From positions 1 through 36,349 of the forward strand of contig JAJPGT010000062.1 in the NCBI GenBank assembly GCA_021325655.1: a DNA stretch of 36,349 nucleotides. The letters are read 5' to 3'. Position numbers and translations under genes: made by a program. Origin of the DNA: Pseudomonadota bacterium. GTDB taxonomy: Bacteria > Chloroflexota > UBA6077 > JAJPGT01. Below, in pieces: positions 1 to 8,618 of this stretch (the first letter of the stretch is position 1; every line of letters begins with the position of its first letter). The notes below the pieces were generated by a model. The model saw nothing but the letters and a program-made list of their open reading frames with translations. It was not told the origin of the DNA and did not search any database.

Positions 1-2
1 CC

Positions 3-1277
3 GCGGCCGGGCTGCTGCTGGGCTGGTACCTGGGGGCGTTCTGGCCCTTGTGGCACATGATCGACAAGGAGCCGCGCTACGACCTGCCGCTGTACCCGGC
101 CTTCGCCTTGCTGTCGGTGGCCCCGCTGGCGCTGCTGGAGCGTCCGCTTTGGTCACGAGTGGGGCGCCGCGCCACCGAGGTCGGAGTGCTGCTGGTCCTT
201 GGACTGTACGGGCTTGGGTCGCTTGGCTGGCATGCCTTCGGCCTGAGTTCGCCGCTTCAACTGCTTGCGCTGCCGGCGTCGGCGCAGCAGGCGCCCGCGA
301 ATGGCGAGGAGAACACGCCCTGGTGGTGGCCCCGGGTCGCCTGGCCGGCGGCGGAGAACTGGCAGGTGGAGGAGCTGTTCCAGATCCTGCGCCGCACCCG
401 CCAGGCGCTGGGGCTGCCGCGGGCAACCGTGGCGGTGATCCCGGCGCTCCGGTTCTTCCATTCCGACGCGTTTATCTACCAGGGATTGGTGGCGGATGAG
501 CCGCTGCTGTTTTACAGCGGCGGCTGGGACCCCGCGGATGGCGACAGTCGGGCTGCGCTCTGGAACGCGGACATGATCGTCTCCAAGACGGGCCTCGGCG
601 GCATCCCCCGGTTCGGGACGCGCGGGCTGACGACCTTTGCCGCCGACGTCGCGGATCCGCGCACGGAGCTCGGGTACGAGACGGCCCGGGAGTTTGCGCT
701 CCTAGCCCGGCGGCCGCTCCCGGATGGGAGCGAGGCGCTCGTCTACGTGCGCCGGAGCCTGCTCGCTCCCTGGAGCGCGCTCCGCGACTGGGCGACGGCC
801 CGCGTCGAAGGCGATCCCCTCGCGGTACATCCGATGACCGCGGACGATGGCAGCCCGGGCGTGGTGGAGATCGCGGCAGTGCCCCGCCGGGCGCTGCTCG
901 CGCCTCCGCCGAGTCACGGGGGGACAACCCGCATCAGCTACCCGCTGCGGGTACCCGAACGGGCCCGGCTGCAGTTCGGGATCGGGCTCGTGCCCGATCA
1001 GAGCGAGGATGCGGACCAGGAGGTGCAGAGCAGTCCTGCCGCCGGGGTGGAGTTCCGGATCGTGGTCCTCCAGGATCAGCGCCTCGATGAGCTGTTCCGC
1101 TACACCTTCGACCCGCAGGATCGTGCGGAGGAGCACTGGGTGGATGCTGAGATCGACCTGGGCCGGTACGCGGGGCAGAGCGTCGAGCTGCGTTTCGAGA
1201 CGCGCGCGGTGGGGACACCGGCTGCCCCCGTTCCGACGGCTGTCTGGAGCGACCCGCTGCTGCTCCCCGATGCCTGA
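3..1277 (+). CDS. Membrane glycosyltransferase-like protein, C-terminal part (5' truncated)
   Basis: The reading frame is open from the first bases of the window, so the true start lies upstream; the TTG at 48 is internal. The visible 424 residues begin in a hydrophobic segment and run into a KEPRYDLPLYPAF stretch, then another membrane helix. A Lys-Glu-x-Arg-Tyr sequence before a late transmembrane helix is typical of GT39/ArnT/PMT-like polyprenyl-phosphate-sugar glycosyltransferases. After about residue 80 the protein is soluble and probably extracytoplasmic; its last third is rich in beta-strand pattern and could be a carbohydrate-binding-like domain. The next gene, 32 nt downstream on the same strand, is another polytopic membrane protein of similar type, so the two may form one surface-glycan unit. 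The family is inferred from the short membrane signature only, since the catalytic N-terminus is missing. Confidence 0.7.
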   Translation, partial: AAGLLLGWYLGAFWPLWHMIDKEPRYDLPLYPAFALLSVAPLALLERPLWSRVGRRATEVGVLLVLGLYGLGSLGWHAFGLSSPLQLLALPASAQQAPANGEENTPWWWPRVAWPAAENWQVEELFQILRRTRQALGLPRATVAVIPALRFFHSDAFIYQGLVADEPLLFYSGGWDPADGDSRAALWNADMIVSKTGLGGIPRFGTRGLTTFAADVADPRTELGYETAREFALLARRPLPDGSEALVYVRRSLLAPWSALRDWATARVEGDPLAVHPMTADDGSPGVVEIAAVPRRALLAPPPSHGGTTRISYPLRVPERARLQFGIGLVPDQSEDADQEVQSSPAAGVEFRIVVLQDQRLDELFRYTFDPQDRAEEHWVDAEIDLGRYAGQSVELRFETRAVGTPAAPVPTAVWSDPLLLPDA

Positions 1278-1309
1278 CCCTGCGGCGAACTGGTTCGAGG
1301 GGTCACAGA

Positions 1310-3202
1310 GTGTTTAGCGCTGTCTTCAGCCAGTTAGCCATGAGCGTTCCTCTCAGCAGCAGGATCACTGCTCCGCTGCGGCCGGCGCTCGCGGATGCTC
1401 TCCTGGTGCAAGGGGCCCGGCAGGTCAGGGCGGCGCCCACCTCGCCTCCCGCGGCTCGGAGGGGCTGGTTGGCCCTGTGTCGCTGGAGCTGGCTGCTCCC
1501 AGCGTTGCTCTGCCTGCTCCTCGGGTACCTGTCTGTCTGGCAGCGGGGGCTGTATCTGGACGACTACATCAACCGTAACGCGGCGATCAATCCACTAACT
1601 GGCCAGTGGCGGCCGCTGGGCGATCCGTTCCGCATCCCCTATTTCCCCACCCGCGCCTTGACCTGGCTGCTGGTCACCACGCTGGCCGGACTGGCGCCCG
1701 CGCACGAGCTGCTGGTCCGCATCGGGCTCGCGGCCGGCGCCGGGCTCAACGCGTTGCTGCTCGGCTGGCTCGCGTACCGACTGCTCGGCTCGCGCCTGGC
1801 GGCTGTGGTTGCCGGCTGGCTCGTGCTCATGCCCATCTTCGCCCAGGAGGTCGTGCTCTGGATCGGGTCGTCCGGGTACCTGCTGGCCGCCGCGTTCATG
1901 CTGCTGTTCCTGCACGCCTGCTGGAGCGCGCTGACCCATCGATGTGGATTCCTGCTCTGGCTGGCGCTCGCTTCTCTCGCCTTCCTCGGCTCACTGCTCT
2001 GTGTCGAGGCGCTGGTCGCCACCCTGGGCCTGGTGCCGCTGCTCGCCCTGGCCGCGGGGGCGCGTTCTGGCCATCTGGCGCTCTGGCAGCGGGCTATGCG
2101 GGGCGGGGCGCTCGTCGTCGCCCCGCTGCTGGCCGGCACGGCTCTCTACCGGCTGATCTACTACGGCTCCTCGTACGTCGCCTCGCGCGGAGGGCTCGAC
2201 CTGAGCCCGGGCGGCCTCGTTATGCGCGCCCAGGGCGTCCTGGCTGCGCTCGTCTGGAAGACGGTCGCGCCGGGCTGGGGGCTGGCGCTGCTGGCCGAGG
2301 GGTTCACGCTGGGCGTCGGCGTCGTCGTTCACACTCCTGTGGCAGCGGCGCTATTCGTTCTCACCGTCGCCGCGGCCATCTTCACGCTCGCCACCTGGCC
2401 TGCCGACAGGGAAGCAGCGCAGGCGGACGCGTGGCGGCATGGGCTCGTCGCCGCCACCGGGCTGGCCTGGGCCGTGGGCACGCTCCTGCTGCCCGTGAGT
2501 CTGGTGCCTGGCCAGATGCTCGAGCCGCGGCTGCTGTACTTTCCCATGGCTGGGCTGGCGCTCGCGGTTGGAGCGACACTGTCCTGGCTGGCACAACGAC
2601 TCCGCCGCCCGCTCGCGGAGCGCACCGTCCTGGCTATCACTGGGCTCCTGCTCCTCGGGGCGACGCTCTGCCTGGCGGGCGACGCTCGGGCCTACGCCGC
2701 GCGGTCCGCCCTGGACCAGCAGCAGCTCGCGGCCTTCCTGCGGGCGCTTCCCCCTGCCGACCTCCCGCCCGACGTGTTCCTCGTCGCGGTCGACACCGAT
2801 GAGCGGCTGGCCGGGGTTGGCGATCCGCTGGCGCAGACGCTGACCGGGGTCTTCGAGACTCCGTGGTCGGCCTACGGTGCGCTCACTGCCGCCTATCGGC
2901 GGCCGGATCTCTGGCTCATCACCGGCAGCCGCTGGGCGCCGCCGCGCTTCGCCTACCTGGGCGGCCACAAGCTGGTTGCGCGCCCGGTCACGGTGGACGA
3001 TCGCGGGCTGCCGCTGGACCGCACCATCCTGTTCCGCTACCGCGACGGACAGATGTGGCTCATCCGCGCCCTCACTCTGGAGGATCCGAACGGCGCAACC
3101 CACACCGTTCAGTTCCCGCTGGCGGAAGCATTAGCCCAGCCCGGGCAGCCAGTGCTGGCCGAGGTGCGGGTCCCCAACCGGCTCCAGCCTGCCGCCAGGT
3201 GA
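1310..3202 (+). CDS. Polytopic membrane protein, glycosyltransferase (GT39/GT83)-like
   Basis: This 630-residue protein has about ten to twelve hydrophobic helices from residue 58 to about 455 and a soluble C-terminal domain of about 170 residues. A short helix is followed by an LDDYINRN sequence near residue 83; an acidic pair in the first extracytoplasmic loop is where GT-C glycosyltransferases keep their catalytic Asp. The GTG start at 1310 is preceded by GAGGGG at 1297-1302, a good ribosome binding site. ATG 1340 is an alternative with no visible site. Residues 1-50 look like a soluble, poorly conserved lead-in. It lies 32 nt after the preceding membrane protein and is probably co-transcribed. 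The GT-C fold is an inference from topology and the DDY motif; a mannosyl/glycosyl transfer role at the membrane is plausible, and the substrate is unknown. Confidence 0.7.
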   Translation: MFSAVFSQLAMSVPLSSRITAPLRPALADALLVQGARQVRAAPTSPPAARRGWLALCRWSWLLPALLCLLLGYLSVWQRGLYLDDYINRNAAINPLTGQWRPLGDPFRIPYFPTRALTWLLVTTLAGLAPAHELLVRIGLAAGAGLNALLLGWLAYRLLGSRLAAVVAGWLVLMPIFAQEVVLWIGSSGYLLAAAFMLLFLHACWSALTHRCGFLLWLALASLAFLGSLLCVEALVATLGLVPLLALAAGARSGHLALWQRAMRGGALVVAPLLAGTALYRLIYYGSSYVASRGGLDLSPGGLVMRAQGVLAALVWKTVAPGWGLALLAEGFTLGVGVVVHTPVAAALFVLTVAAAIFTLATWPADREAAQADAWRHGLVAATGLAWAVGTLLLPVSLVPGQMLEPRLLYFPMAGLALAVGATLSWLAQRLRRPLAERTVLAITGLLLLGATLCLAGDARAYAARSALDQQQLAAFLRALPPADLPPDVFLVAVDTDERLAGVGDPLAQTLTGVFETPWSAYGALTAAYRRPDLWLITGSRWAPPRFAYLGGHKLVARPVTVDDRGLPLDRTILFRYRDGQMWLIRALTLEDPNGATHTVQFPLAEALAQPGQPVLAEVRVPNRLQPAAR

Positions 3203-3222
3203 TGGACTGCGGCGCGCGAGTT

Positions 3223-3251
3223 TTGACCGGGCGGGACGCGCCTGCTACAGT
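3223..3251 (+). promoter_or_regulatory. Sigma70-type promoter for the 3311 gene
   Basis: TTGACC at 3223-3228 and TACAGT at 3246-3251 are separated by exactly 17 nt. This is a close match to the housekeeping consensus in an otherwise GC-rich gap. It lies about 60 nt before the GTG at 3311 and shows that the Pro/Ala-rich gene begins a new transcription unit. Confidence 0.6.
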
Positions 3252-3310
3252 GCTGGCTCCGGCTGCGAGCCGTTTGCAACGCTGCCCGGCTCGCCACCAG
3301 CGTAGAGGTT

Positions 3311-4138
3311 GTGCCTGGTCGTCGTGTGGCTGTGCTCAGATTGACCGCTCCCCGCTGGCAGCGTCGCCTGATGAACTGGTACGACGCGCTCAGCGAGCGC
3401 CAGCGCATTCAGCTCGGGGTAGCAGCAATGGTGTTCCTCGCCTCGAGCGCTCTGTACTGCCTCGGCATTGGGAGCATGGTGCTGGTGAGCCGTGCGGGAC
3501 AGGAGCGCTCGGCAACGCCACCGGCCGTCACGGCGACGGCGCCCGCCGGGGGCGGCACGCCGACGGCGCTGGCGGTCCCGGCTGAGGCGGGGGAGCCCGC
3601 CGCGACGGTCGAGGCCCTGGCGTCTCCCACGCCGGGGGCCGAGGCAGCGAACGAGGATGGGGTGCCGACGCCGATCGCCGCCCCGGAGGTGCCGATTCTC
3701 CCCAGCGTTGCCCGCGTGCCGGTGGCGCCCGCGGTGAGCAACAGCGAGCCGGCCCCGCCGCCTCCCGCGGCTCCGGCCAAGCCCCGGGTCCTGGACACGC
3801 CCGTGCCGGCGGAGCCCACCGCGGCGCCGGTCCGAACGCCGCCGCCACTCTCCGGCGTGGTGACCCCCGGACTGCCGCGGGCGCAGGCCACCGCCGCGGC
3901 GCCAGCGGCGAGCGGCAATGGCCGGCCTGGCGCGTCGCCGACGCCCCTGCCGACAGTGGTGGTGGCTCGGCCCACGGCCGGGGCGAGTGCGCCGGGGGCG
4001 CGGGCGACCCCACCGCCGCTCGCCACCCCGAAGCCGGCTCAGCCGACCGTGGCGGCCCCGCCACCGCCAACGCGCCCGGCGGCTGTGCCATCGCCCACCC
4101 CGAAGAAGGCCCGGCCCACCCCGGCCTCTGGCCGGTAG
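3311..4138 (+). CDS. Membrane-anchored Pro/Ala/Thr-rich protein of unknown function
   Basis: I do not recognise a family. The protein has a basic N-terminus, a single hydrophobic helix at about residues 35-60, and then about 210 residues almost wholly made of Pro, Ala, Thr, Val and Gly with no folded-domain pattern. This reads as a type II membrane protein with an extended extracytoplasmic stalk or cell-wall-spanning segment. GTG 3311 has a weak AGAGG only 3 nt upstream. ATG 3371, just before the helix, is a reasonable alternative start that would remove 20 residues. The gene has its own promoter (3223-3251) and ends 82 nt before argF. Reading frames on the opposite strand here are artefacts of the composition. 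Function cannot be assigned from sequence. Confidence 0.65.
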   Translation: MPGRRVAVLRLTAPRWQRRLMNWYDALSERQRIQLGVAAMVFLASSALYCLGIGSMVLVSRAGQERSATPPAVTATAPAGGGTPTALAVPAEAGEPAATVEALASPTPGAEAANEDGVPTPIAAPEVPILPSVARVPVAPAVSNSEPAPPPPAAPAKPRVLDTPVPAEPTAAPVRTPPPLSGVVTPGLPRAQATAAAPAASGNGRPGASPTPLPTVVVARPTAGASAPGARATPPPLATPKPAQPTVAAPPPPTRPAAVPSPTPKKARPTPASGR

Positions 4139-4181
4139 CGGCCGGCCGGCGCGGTATCGCCGAGGCCGCTCCAGGGGCAGG

Positions 4182-4190
4182 TGGTATACT
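4182..4190 (+). promoter_or_regulatory. Extended -10 promoter of the argF-cdaA-cdaR-der operon
   Basis: TGGTATACT carries a TG dinucleotide one base before a near-consensus TATACT (4185-4190). No convincing -35 is present 17 nt upstream, which is usual for extended -10 promoters. The predicted start is near 4197, giving a leader of about 24 nt before GTG 4221. Confidence 0.5.
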
Positions 4191-4220
4191 CGTGTGACCC
4201 CAACCACCGCGGAGGGCGGC

Positions 4221-5156
4221 GTGCTCCAGAAGGATCTGCTGAGCATGGCGGACCTCGACGCGGGGGCTGTCCGGTCCTTGCTCGACCTGGCGCTGTGGTT
4301 CAAGGCGGAGCGCCGGGCTGGCAGGCGCGACACCCGGTTAGCCGGGAAGACGCTTGCGCTGGTGTTTCAGAAGCCGTCGCTCCGCACGCGGGTCTCGTTC
4401 GAGGTCGCGATGTCCGAGCTTGGCGGCTCCGGCCTGTACCTGTCGCCGCAGGAGATCCGGCTCGGCGAGCGCGAGAGCGTTGCCGACGCCGCCCGGGTGC
4501 TGAGCCGTTACGTGCATGGGATCGTCGCCCGCACGTTCTTGCATGAGGATGTAGTCCAGCTCGCCGAGGCCGCCAGCGTGCCCGTCATCAATGGCTTGTC
4601 CGACACCGAGCACCCCTGCCAGATCCTGGCGGACCTGCTCACCCTGCGCGAGCGTTACGGGGAGCTGGAGGGCCGCACCCTGGCGTTCGTGGGCGATGGC
4701 AACAACATCGCCCATTCCCTCATGCTCGCCGCGCCGCTGGTCGGCCTCGGGCTGCGGATCGCCACCCCGGCCGGCTACGAGCCGGACCCGGGGATCACGC
4801 GCCTGGCGCTGGAGCGCGCTGAGGCGTCGGGGAGCGAGCTGCGGCTGCTGGAAGATCCGCAGGCCGCGGTCCGAAGCGCTGATGCGGTGTACACCGATGC
4901 CTGGTACAGCATGGGGCAGGAAAACGAGCGCGAGCTGCGGCTCCCGATCTTCCAGCCATACCGGGTCGACGCGGAGCTGCTGCGCGCCGCCCGGCCCGGC
5001 GCGGTCGTCCTGCACTGTCTGCCGGCGCACCGCGGCGAGGAGATCACCGACGAGGTGCTGGACGGCTGCCAGTCCGCCGTGCTGGACCAGGCGGAAAACC
5101 GGTTGCACGTGCAGAAGGCGGTGTTGAGCGTACTGCTGGGCGGGGACCGTGACTGA
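4221..5156 (+). CDS. argF: Ornithine carbamoyltransferase
   Basis: The enzyme transfers a carbamoyl group from carbamoyl phosphate to ornithine to give citrulline in cytoplasmic arginine synthesis. The 311 residues match the family length. The carbamoyl-phosphate site is seen as SLRTR (53-57, a variant of STRTR) and HPCQ (131-134). The ornithine-binding loop is DAWYSMGQE, and the catalytic Cys is in HCLPAHRGEE near the C-terminus. GTG 4221 is chosen because GGAGGG (4211-4216) lies just upstream and the resulting N-terminus aligns with the usual beginning; ATG 4245 would be too short. The open frame runs further upstream but overlaps the previous gene. No other arginine genes are adjacent. Its end overlaps cdaA by 8 nt, so it is translationally coupled to second-messenger synthesis genes. 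No missing catalytic residue was seen. Confidence 0.95.
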   Translation: MLQKDLLSMADLDAGAVRSLLDLALWFKAERRAGRRDTRLAGKTLALVFQKPSLRTRVSFEVAMSELGGSGLYLSPQEIRLGERESVADAARVLSRYVHGIVARTFLHEDVVQLAEAASVPVINGLSDTEHPCQILADLLTLRERYGELEGRTLAFVGDGNNIAHSLMLAAPLVGLGLRIATPAGYEPDPGITRLALERAEASGSELRLLEDPQAAVRSADAVYTDAWYSMGQENERELRLPIFQPYRVDAELLRAARPGAVVLHCLPAHRGEEITDEVLDGCQSAVLDQAENRLHVQKAVLSVLLGGDRD

Positions 5157-5994
5157 GTGGCTGCAGAACCTGCTCATCAGCCTGGGGCACTTCGATGTGG
5201 GCAGTGTCGTCGACATCGGCATCGTGGCCGCGCTGTTCTACTGGCTGCTGATCCTGATCCGGGGCACCGCGGCCGAAAAGATGCTGCTCGGGGTGGCGAT
5301 CCTGCTCGCGCTCAGCTCCCTGCTCGGGACGGTGCTCAATCTCACCACACTGAACTGGCTGGTGCGCAACGCCGGGCCGTTCGTTCTGATCGGGGCGCTG
5401 TTCATCTTCCAGCCAGAGCTGCGCCGGGCGCTGGAGCAGGTGGGCCGGGCCGGAAGCATCCTGCCCCACGCGGGGCAGGCAACCGGCTCGACCCGGACGA
5501 TCGAGGCGGTCTCGGTCGCCGCCGCCCGCCTGTCCGAGCGGCGCTGGGGCGCGCTCATGGTGCTGGAGAAGGAGACCGGGCTGAACGAGTTCGCCCAGAC
5601 CGGTGTCGCGATCGACGGGCTGGTCGGGGTCGAGTTTCTGCTCAGCCTGTTCTACCCGAACTCCCCGCTGCACGACGGGGCGGTGATCATTCGCGGCGAC
5701 CGGGTCATCGCCGCCGGCGCGGTGCTGCCGCTGTCCGAGACCAGCAGCCACTCGCTCGGCACCCGGCACCGGGCCGCGCTCGGAATCACCGAGCAGACGG
5801 ATGCGGTGGTTGTGGTGGTGTCGGAGGAAACCGGGCAGATCTCCATCGCGCACAACGGCCGCATGGTGCGCAACCTGGACGAAAGCAAGCTGCGCAAGGT
5901 GCTTGGCATCCTGTACAAGCCCACCGGGCCGGACTCGCCGTTCCCACCGTTCGGCTGGCTGCGCGGGAAGCGCGTGCGTACCTCGACGATCTGA
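5149..5994 (+). CDS. cdaA: Diadenylate cyclase CdaA (YbbP/DisA_N family)
   Basis: It condenses two ATP into cyclic di-AMP at the membrane. Three hydrophobic helices occupy about residues 20-85, followed by the DAC domain. The domain carries the catalytic HDGA (175-178) in SPLHDGAVII and the GTRHR motif (204-208), both diagnostic of active diadenylate cyclases. The 281 residues match CdaA rather than DisA, which has a DNA-binding C-terminus. GTG 5149 overlaps the end of argF by 8 nt, indicating coupling. The TGA is joined to the ATG of the YbbR-domain gene by one shared base. cdaA-cdaR pairing is the classical arrangement in Firmicutes, where glmM follows; here der follows instead. Confidence 0.95.
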   Translation: MTEWLQNLLISLGHFDVGSVVDIGIVAALFYWLLILIRGTAAEKMLLGVAILLALSSLLGTVLNLTTLNWLVRNAGPFVLIGALFIFQPELRRALEQVGRAGSILPHAGQATGSTRTIEAVSVAAARLSERRWGALMVLEKETGLNEFAQTGVAIDGLVGVEFLLSLFYPNSPLHDGAVIIRGDRVIAAGAVLPLSETSSHSLGTRHRAALGITEQTDAVVVVVSEETGQISIAHNGRMVRNLDESKLRKVLGILYKPTGPDSPFPPFGWLRGKRVRTSTI

Positions 5995-7277
5995 TGCCTG
6001 GGATCGACCCGCTGCGCGCGGTGATCGCGCTGGTGCTGGCGTTCGTGCTGTGGACGATGGTTCAGGCGGAAGCGAACCCTGAGCGCCAGGACGTGACGGC
6101 GTTTACTATACCGGTCGAAGTGGTCAACGCGCGCGCCGGGCTCCAGGTGACCAGCGACCCGCCGCCGGTGCGCATCGCCCTGCGTGCGCCGGAGAACGTC
6201 TGGCGGCGGCTGGGGCCGCAGAGCTTCCGCGCGACCGCGGACGCCTCGCAGGCGAACGCCGGGCTCAACGACCTGCCGGTGCGGATCGAGAAGCTCGATC
6301 CGGACGTGCTCGGGACGCCCACCGCGCTGCCGCCTACCGTCCCGGTGCGCCTGGAGCAGGTAGAGCAGAAGCTGGTCCCGGTGCGGGTGGACATCGCGGG
6401 CACGGTACCGTTTGGCTACAGCTTCGCTCCGCCTGTGGTCAAGCCCGACTCGGTCACGGTGTCGGGACCGGCGAGCGTACTCCAGCGCGTCGTCGCGGCG
6501 GTGGTCGACCTGCGGCTGGAAGGGGTAACGGTGACGATCAACTCGACGTATGCGCCGCGGCCCGTCGACGCGCAATCCAACGAGGTCCGCAACGTCCAGG
6601 TCGATCCGCCCGCGGTGAACGTGCTGGTGCAGGTCAGCCAGCAGGTGAACTACAAGCAGGTGGGCGTTCGTCCGGTCATCACTGGCGTCCCGGCCACCGG
6701 CTACTACGTGGAGGCGGTTGTGGTGGACCCGGTGGCTGTCACGGTGGTAGGAAACCCGAGCGCGCTGTCGGGGATCGAGTTCGTCGATACGCAGCCGATC
6801 AACATCGGGGACGCGACCAACACCCAGGTCGAGTCGGTCGGACTGGCGGCGCCCGCCGGCGTCTCCTTGCTCCAGCAGCAGCCGGTCAACGTCACGGTGC
6901 GGATCGCGGCGCTGCAGGTGGCACAGACTGTGCGCGTCCCGGCGACGGTAACCGGCCTGGGGCCGGGACTACTGCTGCAGTCGGATGTGCCGTCCGTCGA
7001 TGTGACGATCACTGGGCCGGCCCCGACGCTGCAAAATCTGAATCCAAAGGATTTCCAGGTGGTGCTCGACCTGTCCGGCCTCGGCCCCGGGAAGCACGTC
7101 GTCAGCCCCAGCGTCACCGTTCCAAAGGCGCTGTCGCTGGAGCGGATCTCCCCGGAGCAGATCACGGTGACGCTGGCGCAGCCCACGCCGACGCCGTCGC
7201 CGACGCCAACCAGCACACCCATCCCGACTTCCACGCCAACGCCCGGGGCGTCAAGCGCTTTGATCCCGGTAGGCTAA
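5994..7277 (+). CDS. cdaR: CdaR-like YbbR-domain protein (cyclase regulator)
   Basis: One N-terminal membrane helix (about residues 7-25) is followed by about four tandem YbbR-like beta domains, visible as recurring P-x-x-V-x-V/I-x-G-P and VRV-x-I-x-G patterns. The region ends in a low-complexity Pro-Thr tail (about residues 396-415) of the kind common in Chloroflexota surface proteins. CdaR homologues sit outside the membrane and modulate CdaA. The start ATG shares its first base with the cdaA stop (TGATG), so translation is coupled. Although the frame remains open far upstream, that part is the shadow of cdaA. The 427 residues are within the range for three- to four-repeat family members. 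The role in controlling c-di-AMP synthesis is inferred from the pairing. Confidence 0.88.
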   Translation: MPGIDPLRAVIALVLAFVLWTMVQAEANPERQDVTAFTIPVEVVNARAGLQVTSDPPPVRIALRAPENVWRRLGPQSFRATADASQANAGLNDLPVRIEKLDPDVLGTPTALPPTVPVRLEQVEQKLVPVRVDIAGTVPFGYSFAPPVVKPDSVTVSGPASVLQRVVAAVVDLRLEGVTVTINSTYAPRPVDAQSNEVRNVQVDPPAVNVLVQVSQQVNYKQVGVRPVITGVPATGYYVEAVVVDPVAVTVVGNPSALSGIEFVDTQPINIGDATNTQVESVGLAAPAGVSLLQQQPVNVTVRIAALQVAQTVRVPATVTGLGPGLLLQSDVPSVDVTITGPAPTLQNLNPKDFQVVLDLSGLGPGKHVVSPSVTVPKALSLERISPEQITVTLAQPTPTPSPTPTSTPIPTSTPTPGASSALIPVG

Positions 7278-7294
7278 CCAGGTCCGCTGATCGT

Positions 7295-8614
7295 ATGGCG
7301 AAACCGATTGTCGCGCTCGTCGGCCGCCCCAACGTGGGCAAGTCGACCCTGTTCAACCGTCTCATCGGCCAGCGCTACGCGGTGGTCCACGAGGCCCCCG
7401 GGACGACCCGCGACCGCCTGTATGGCACGGCGGATTGGGGCGGGCGAGAGTTCACCGTGATCGATACCGGTGGGATCGGCGTTGGCGGCGACGCCGCCTT
7501 CCTGGCGGAGATCGTCGAGCAGGCCCGGTTCGCCATCGAGGAGGCGGACCTGGTCGTCCTGGTCGTGGATGCCAGCGCCGGCCTGGCGCCCGCGGACGAG
7601 GAGGTGGCCGATCTGCTGCGCCGCTCCCGCAAGCCCGTGCTCGTCGCGGCCAACAAGGTCGACAACCCCAGGCTGCTGCCAGAAGTGGCCCAGTTCTACC
7701 AGCTCGGGCTGGGCGAGCCGATTCCGGTCTCGGCCATCCACGGCGCGGGAACGGGCGAGCTGCTGGACGCGATCATCGCCCAGCTCCCCGAACGCCACGA
7801 GGCCGAGCCAGAGGACATCGACCTTGCGCTCGCCATTGTCGGCCGGCCCAACGTCGGCAAGTCGTCGCTGCTGAATGCGCTGCTGGGACAGCCCAGGGCG
7901 ATCGTGAGCGAGATCCCGGGCACCACCCGCGACGCGCTCGACACGCTGGTGGAGCGGGACGGCCGCCGCATCCTCCTGATCGACACCGCCGGCATCCGCC
8001 GCCGTGGTCGGGTGGAGCGCGGCGTCGAGCAGTGGAGTGTCCTGCGGGCCGAGCGGGCGATCGAGCGCTGCGACGTGGCGGTGCTGGTGCTCGACGCCAC
8101 CCAGGGCATCACCGCCCAGGATACGCACATCGCCGGCTACGTCCAGGAAGCGGCCAAGGGGCTCATCCTGGCGGTGAACAAGTGGGACCTGGTGGTCAAG
8201 CACCCGAAGGTCGCCGACGAGTTCACCGCGCTCATTCGCCGTGAGCTCCAGTTCGTCGACTGGGCGCCGATCGTGTACCTGTCCGCGCTCACCGGGCAGC
8301 GGGTTAGCCGCGTCTGGGAGCTGGCCGAGGAGATCCAGGCGCAGCGCAGCAAGCGCATCCCCACCTCTCAGCTCAACCAGGTCATACACGAGGCGGTGAG
8401 CGCGCACCCGCTCAGCGACCGGGGCAAGCTGCTGAAGGTTTATTATGCCGTTCAGGTCGGGCAGCGGCCGCCGACCTTCGCCCTGTTCGTGAACGACGCC
8501 GAGCTGGTGCACTTCTCCTACCGCCGCTACCTGGAGAATCGGCTCCGGGCCGCCTTCGGCTTCGGGGGCACAGCCATCCGCCTCTCCTTCCGCGGCCACG
8601 AGCGGGAGTCGTAA
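7295..8614 (+). CDS. der: Ribosome-assembly GTPase Der (EngA)
   Basis: Der is a double-GTPase needed for 50S subunit assembly. Two complete G domains are present: the first P-loop GRPNVGKST at residues 10-18 with DTGG and NKVD, and the second GRPNVGKSS near residue 186 with DTAG and NKWD. A C-terminal KH-like domain ends in a basic tail. The 439 residues are normal for the family. ATG 7295 lies 17 nt after cdaR, so the gene is probably the last of the argF-cdaA-cdaR-der unit. It ends 4 nt from the convergent gene at 8619, leaving no room for a separate terminator. Confidence 0.96.
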   Translation: MAKPIVALVGRPNVGKSTLFNRLIGQRYAVVHEAPGTTRDRLYGTADWGGREFTVIDTGGIGVGGDAAFLAEIVEQARFAIEEADLVVLVVDASAGLAPADEEVADLLRRSRKPVLVAANKVDNPRLLPEVAQFYQLGLGEPIPVSAIHGAGTGELLDAIIAQLPERHEAEPEDIDLALAIVGRPNVGKSSLLNALLGQPRAIVSEIPGTTRDALDTLVERDGRRILLIDTAGIRRRGRVERGVEQWSVLRAERAIERCDVAVLVLDATQGITAQDTHIAGYVQEAAKGLILAVNKWDLVVKHPKVADEFTALIRRELQFVDWAPIVYLSALTGQRVSRVWELAEEIQAQRSKRIPTSQLNQVIHEAVSAHPLSDRGKLLKVYYAVQVGQRPPTFALFVNDAELVHFSYRRYLENRLRAAFGFGGTAIRLSFRGHERES

Positions 8615-8618
8615 CCAA

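Noticed and set aside
3409..4026. Gly/Ala-rich minus-strand open frame opposite the Pro/Ala-rich gene
   Set aside because: It mirrors the low-complexity codons of the plus gene, and the plus strand has a promoter and a membrane helix; the minus frame has neither.
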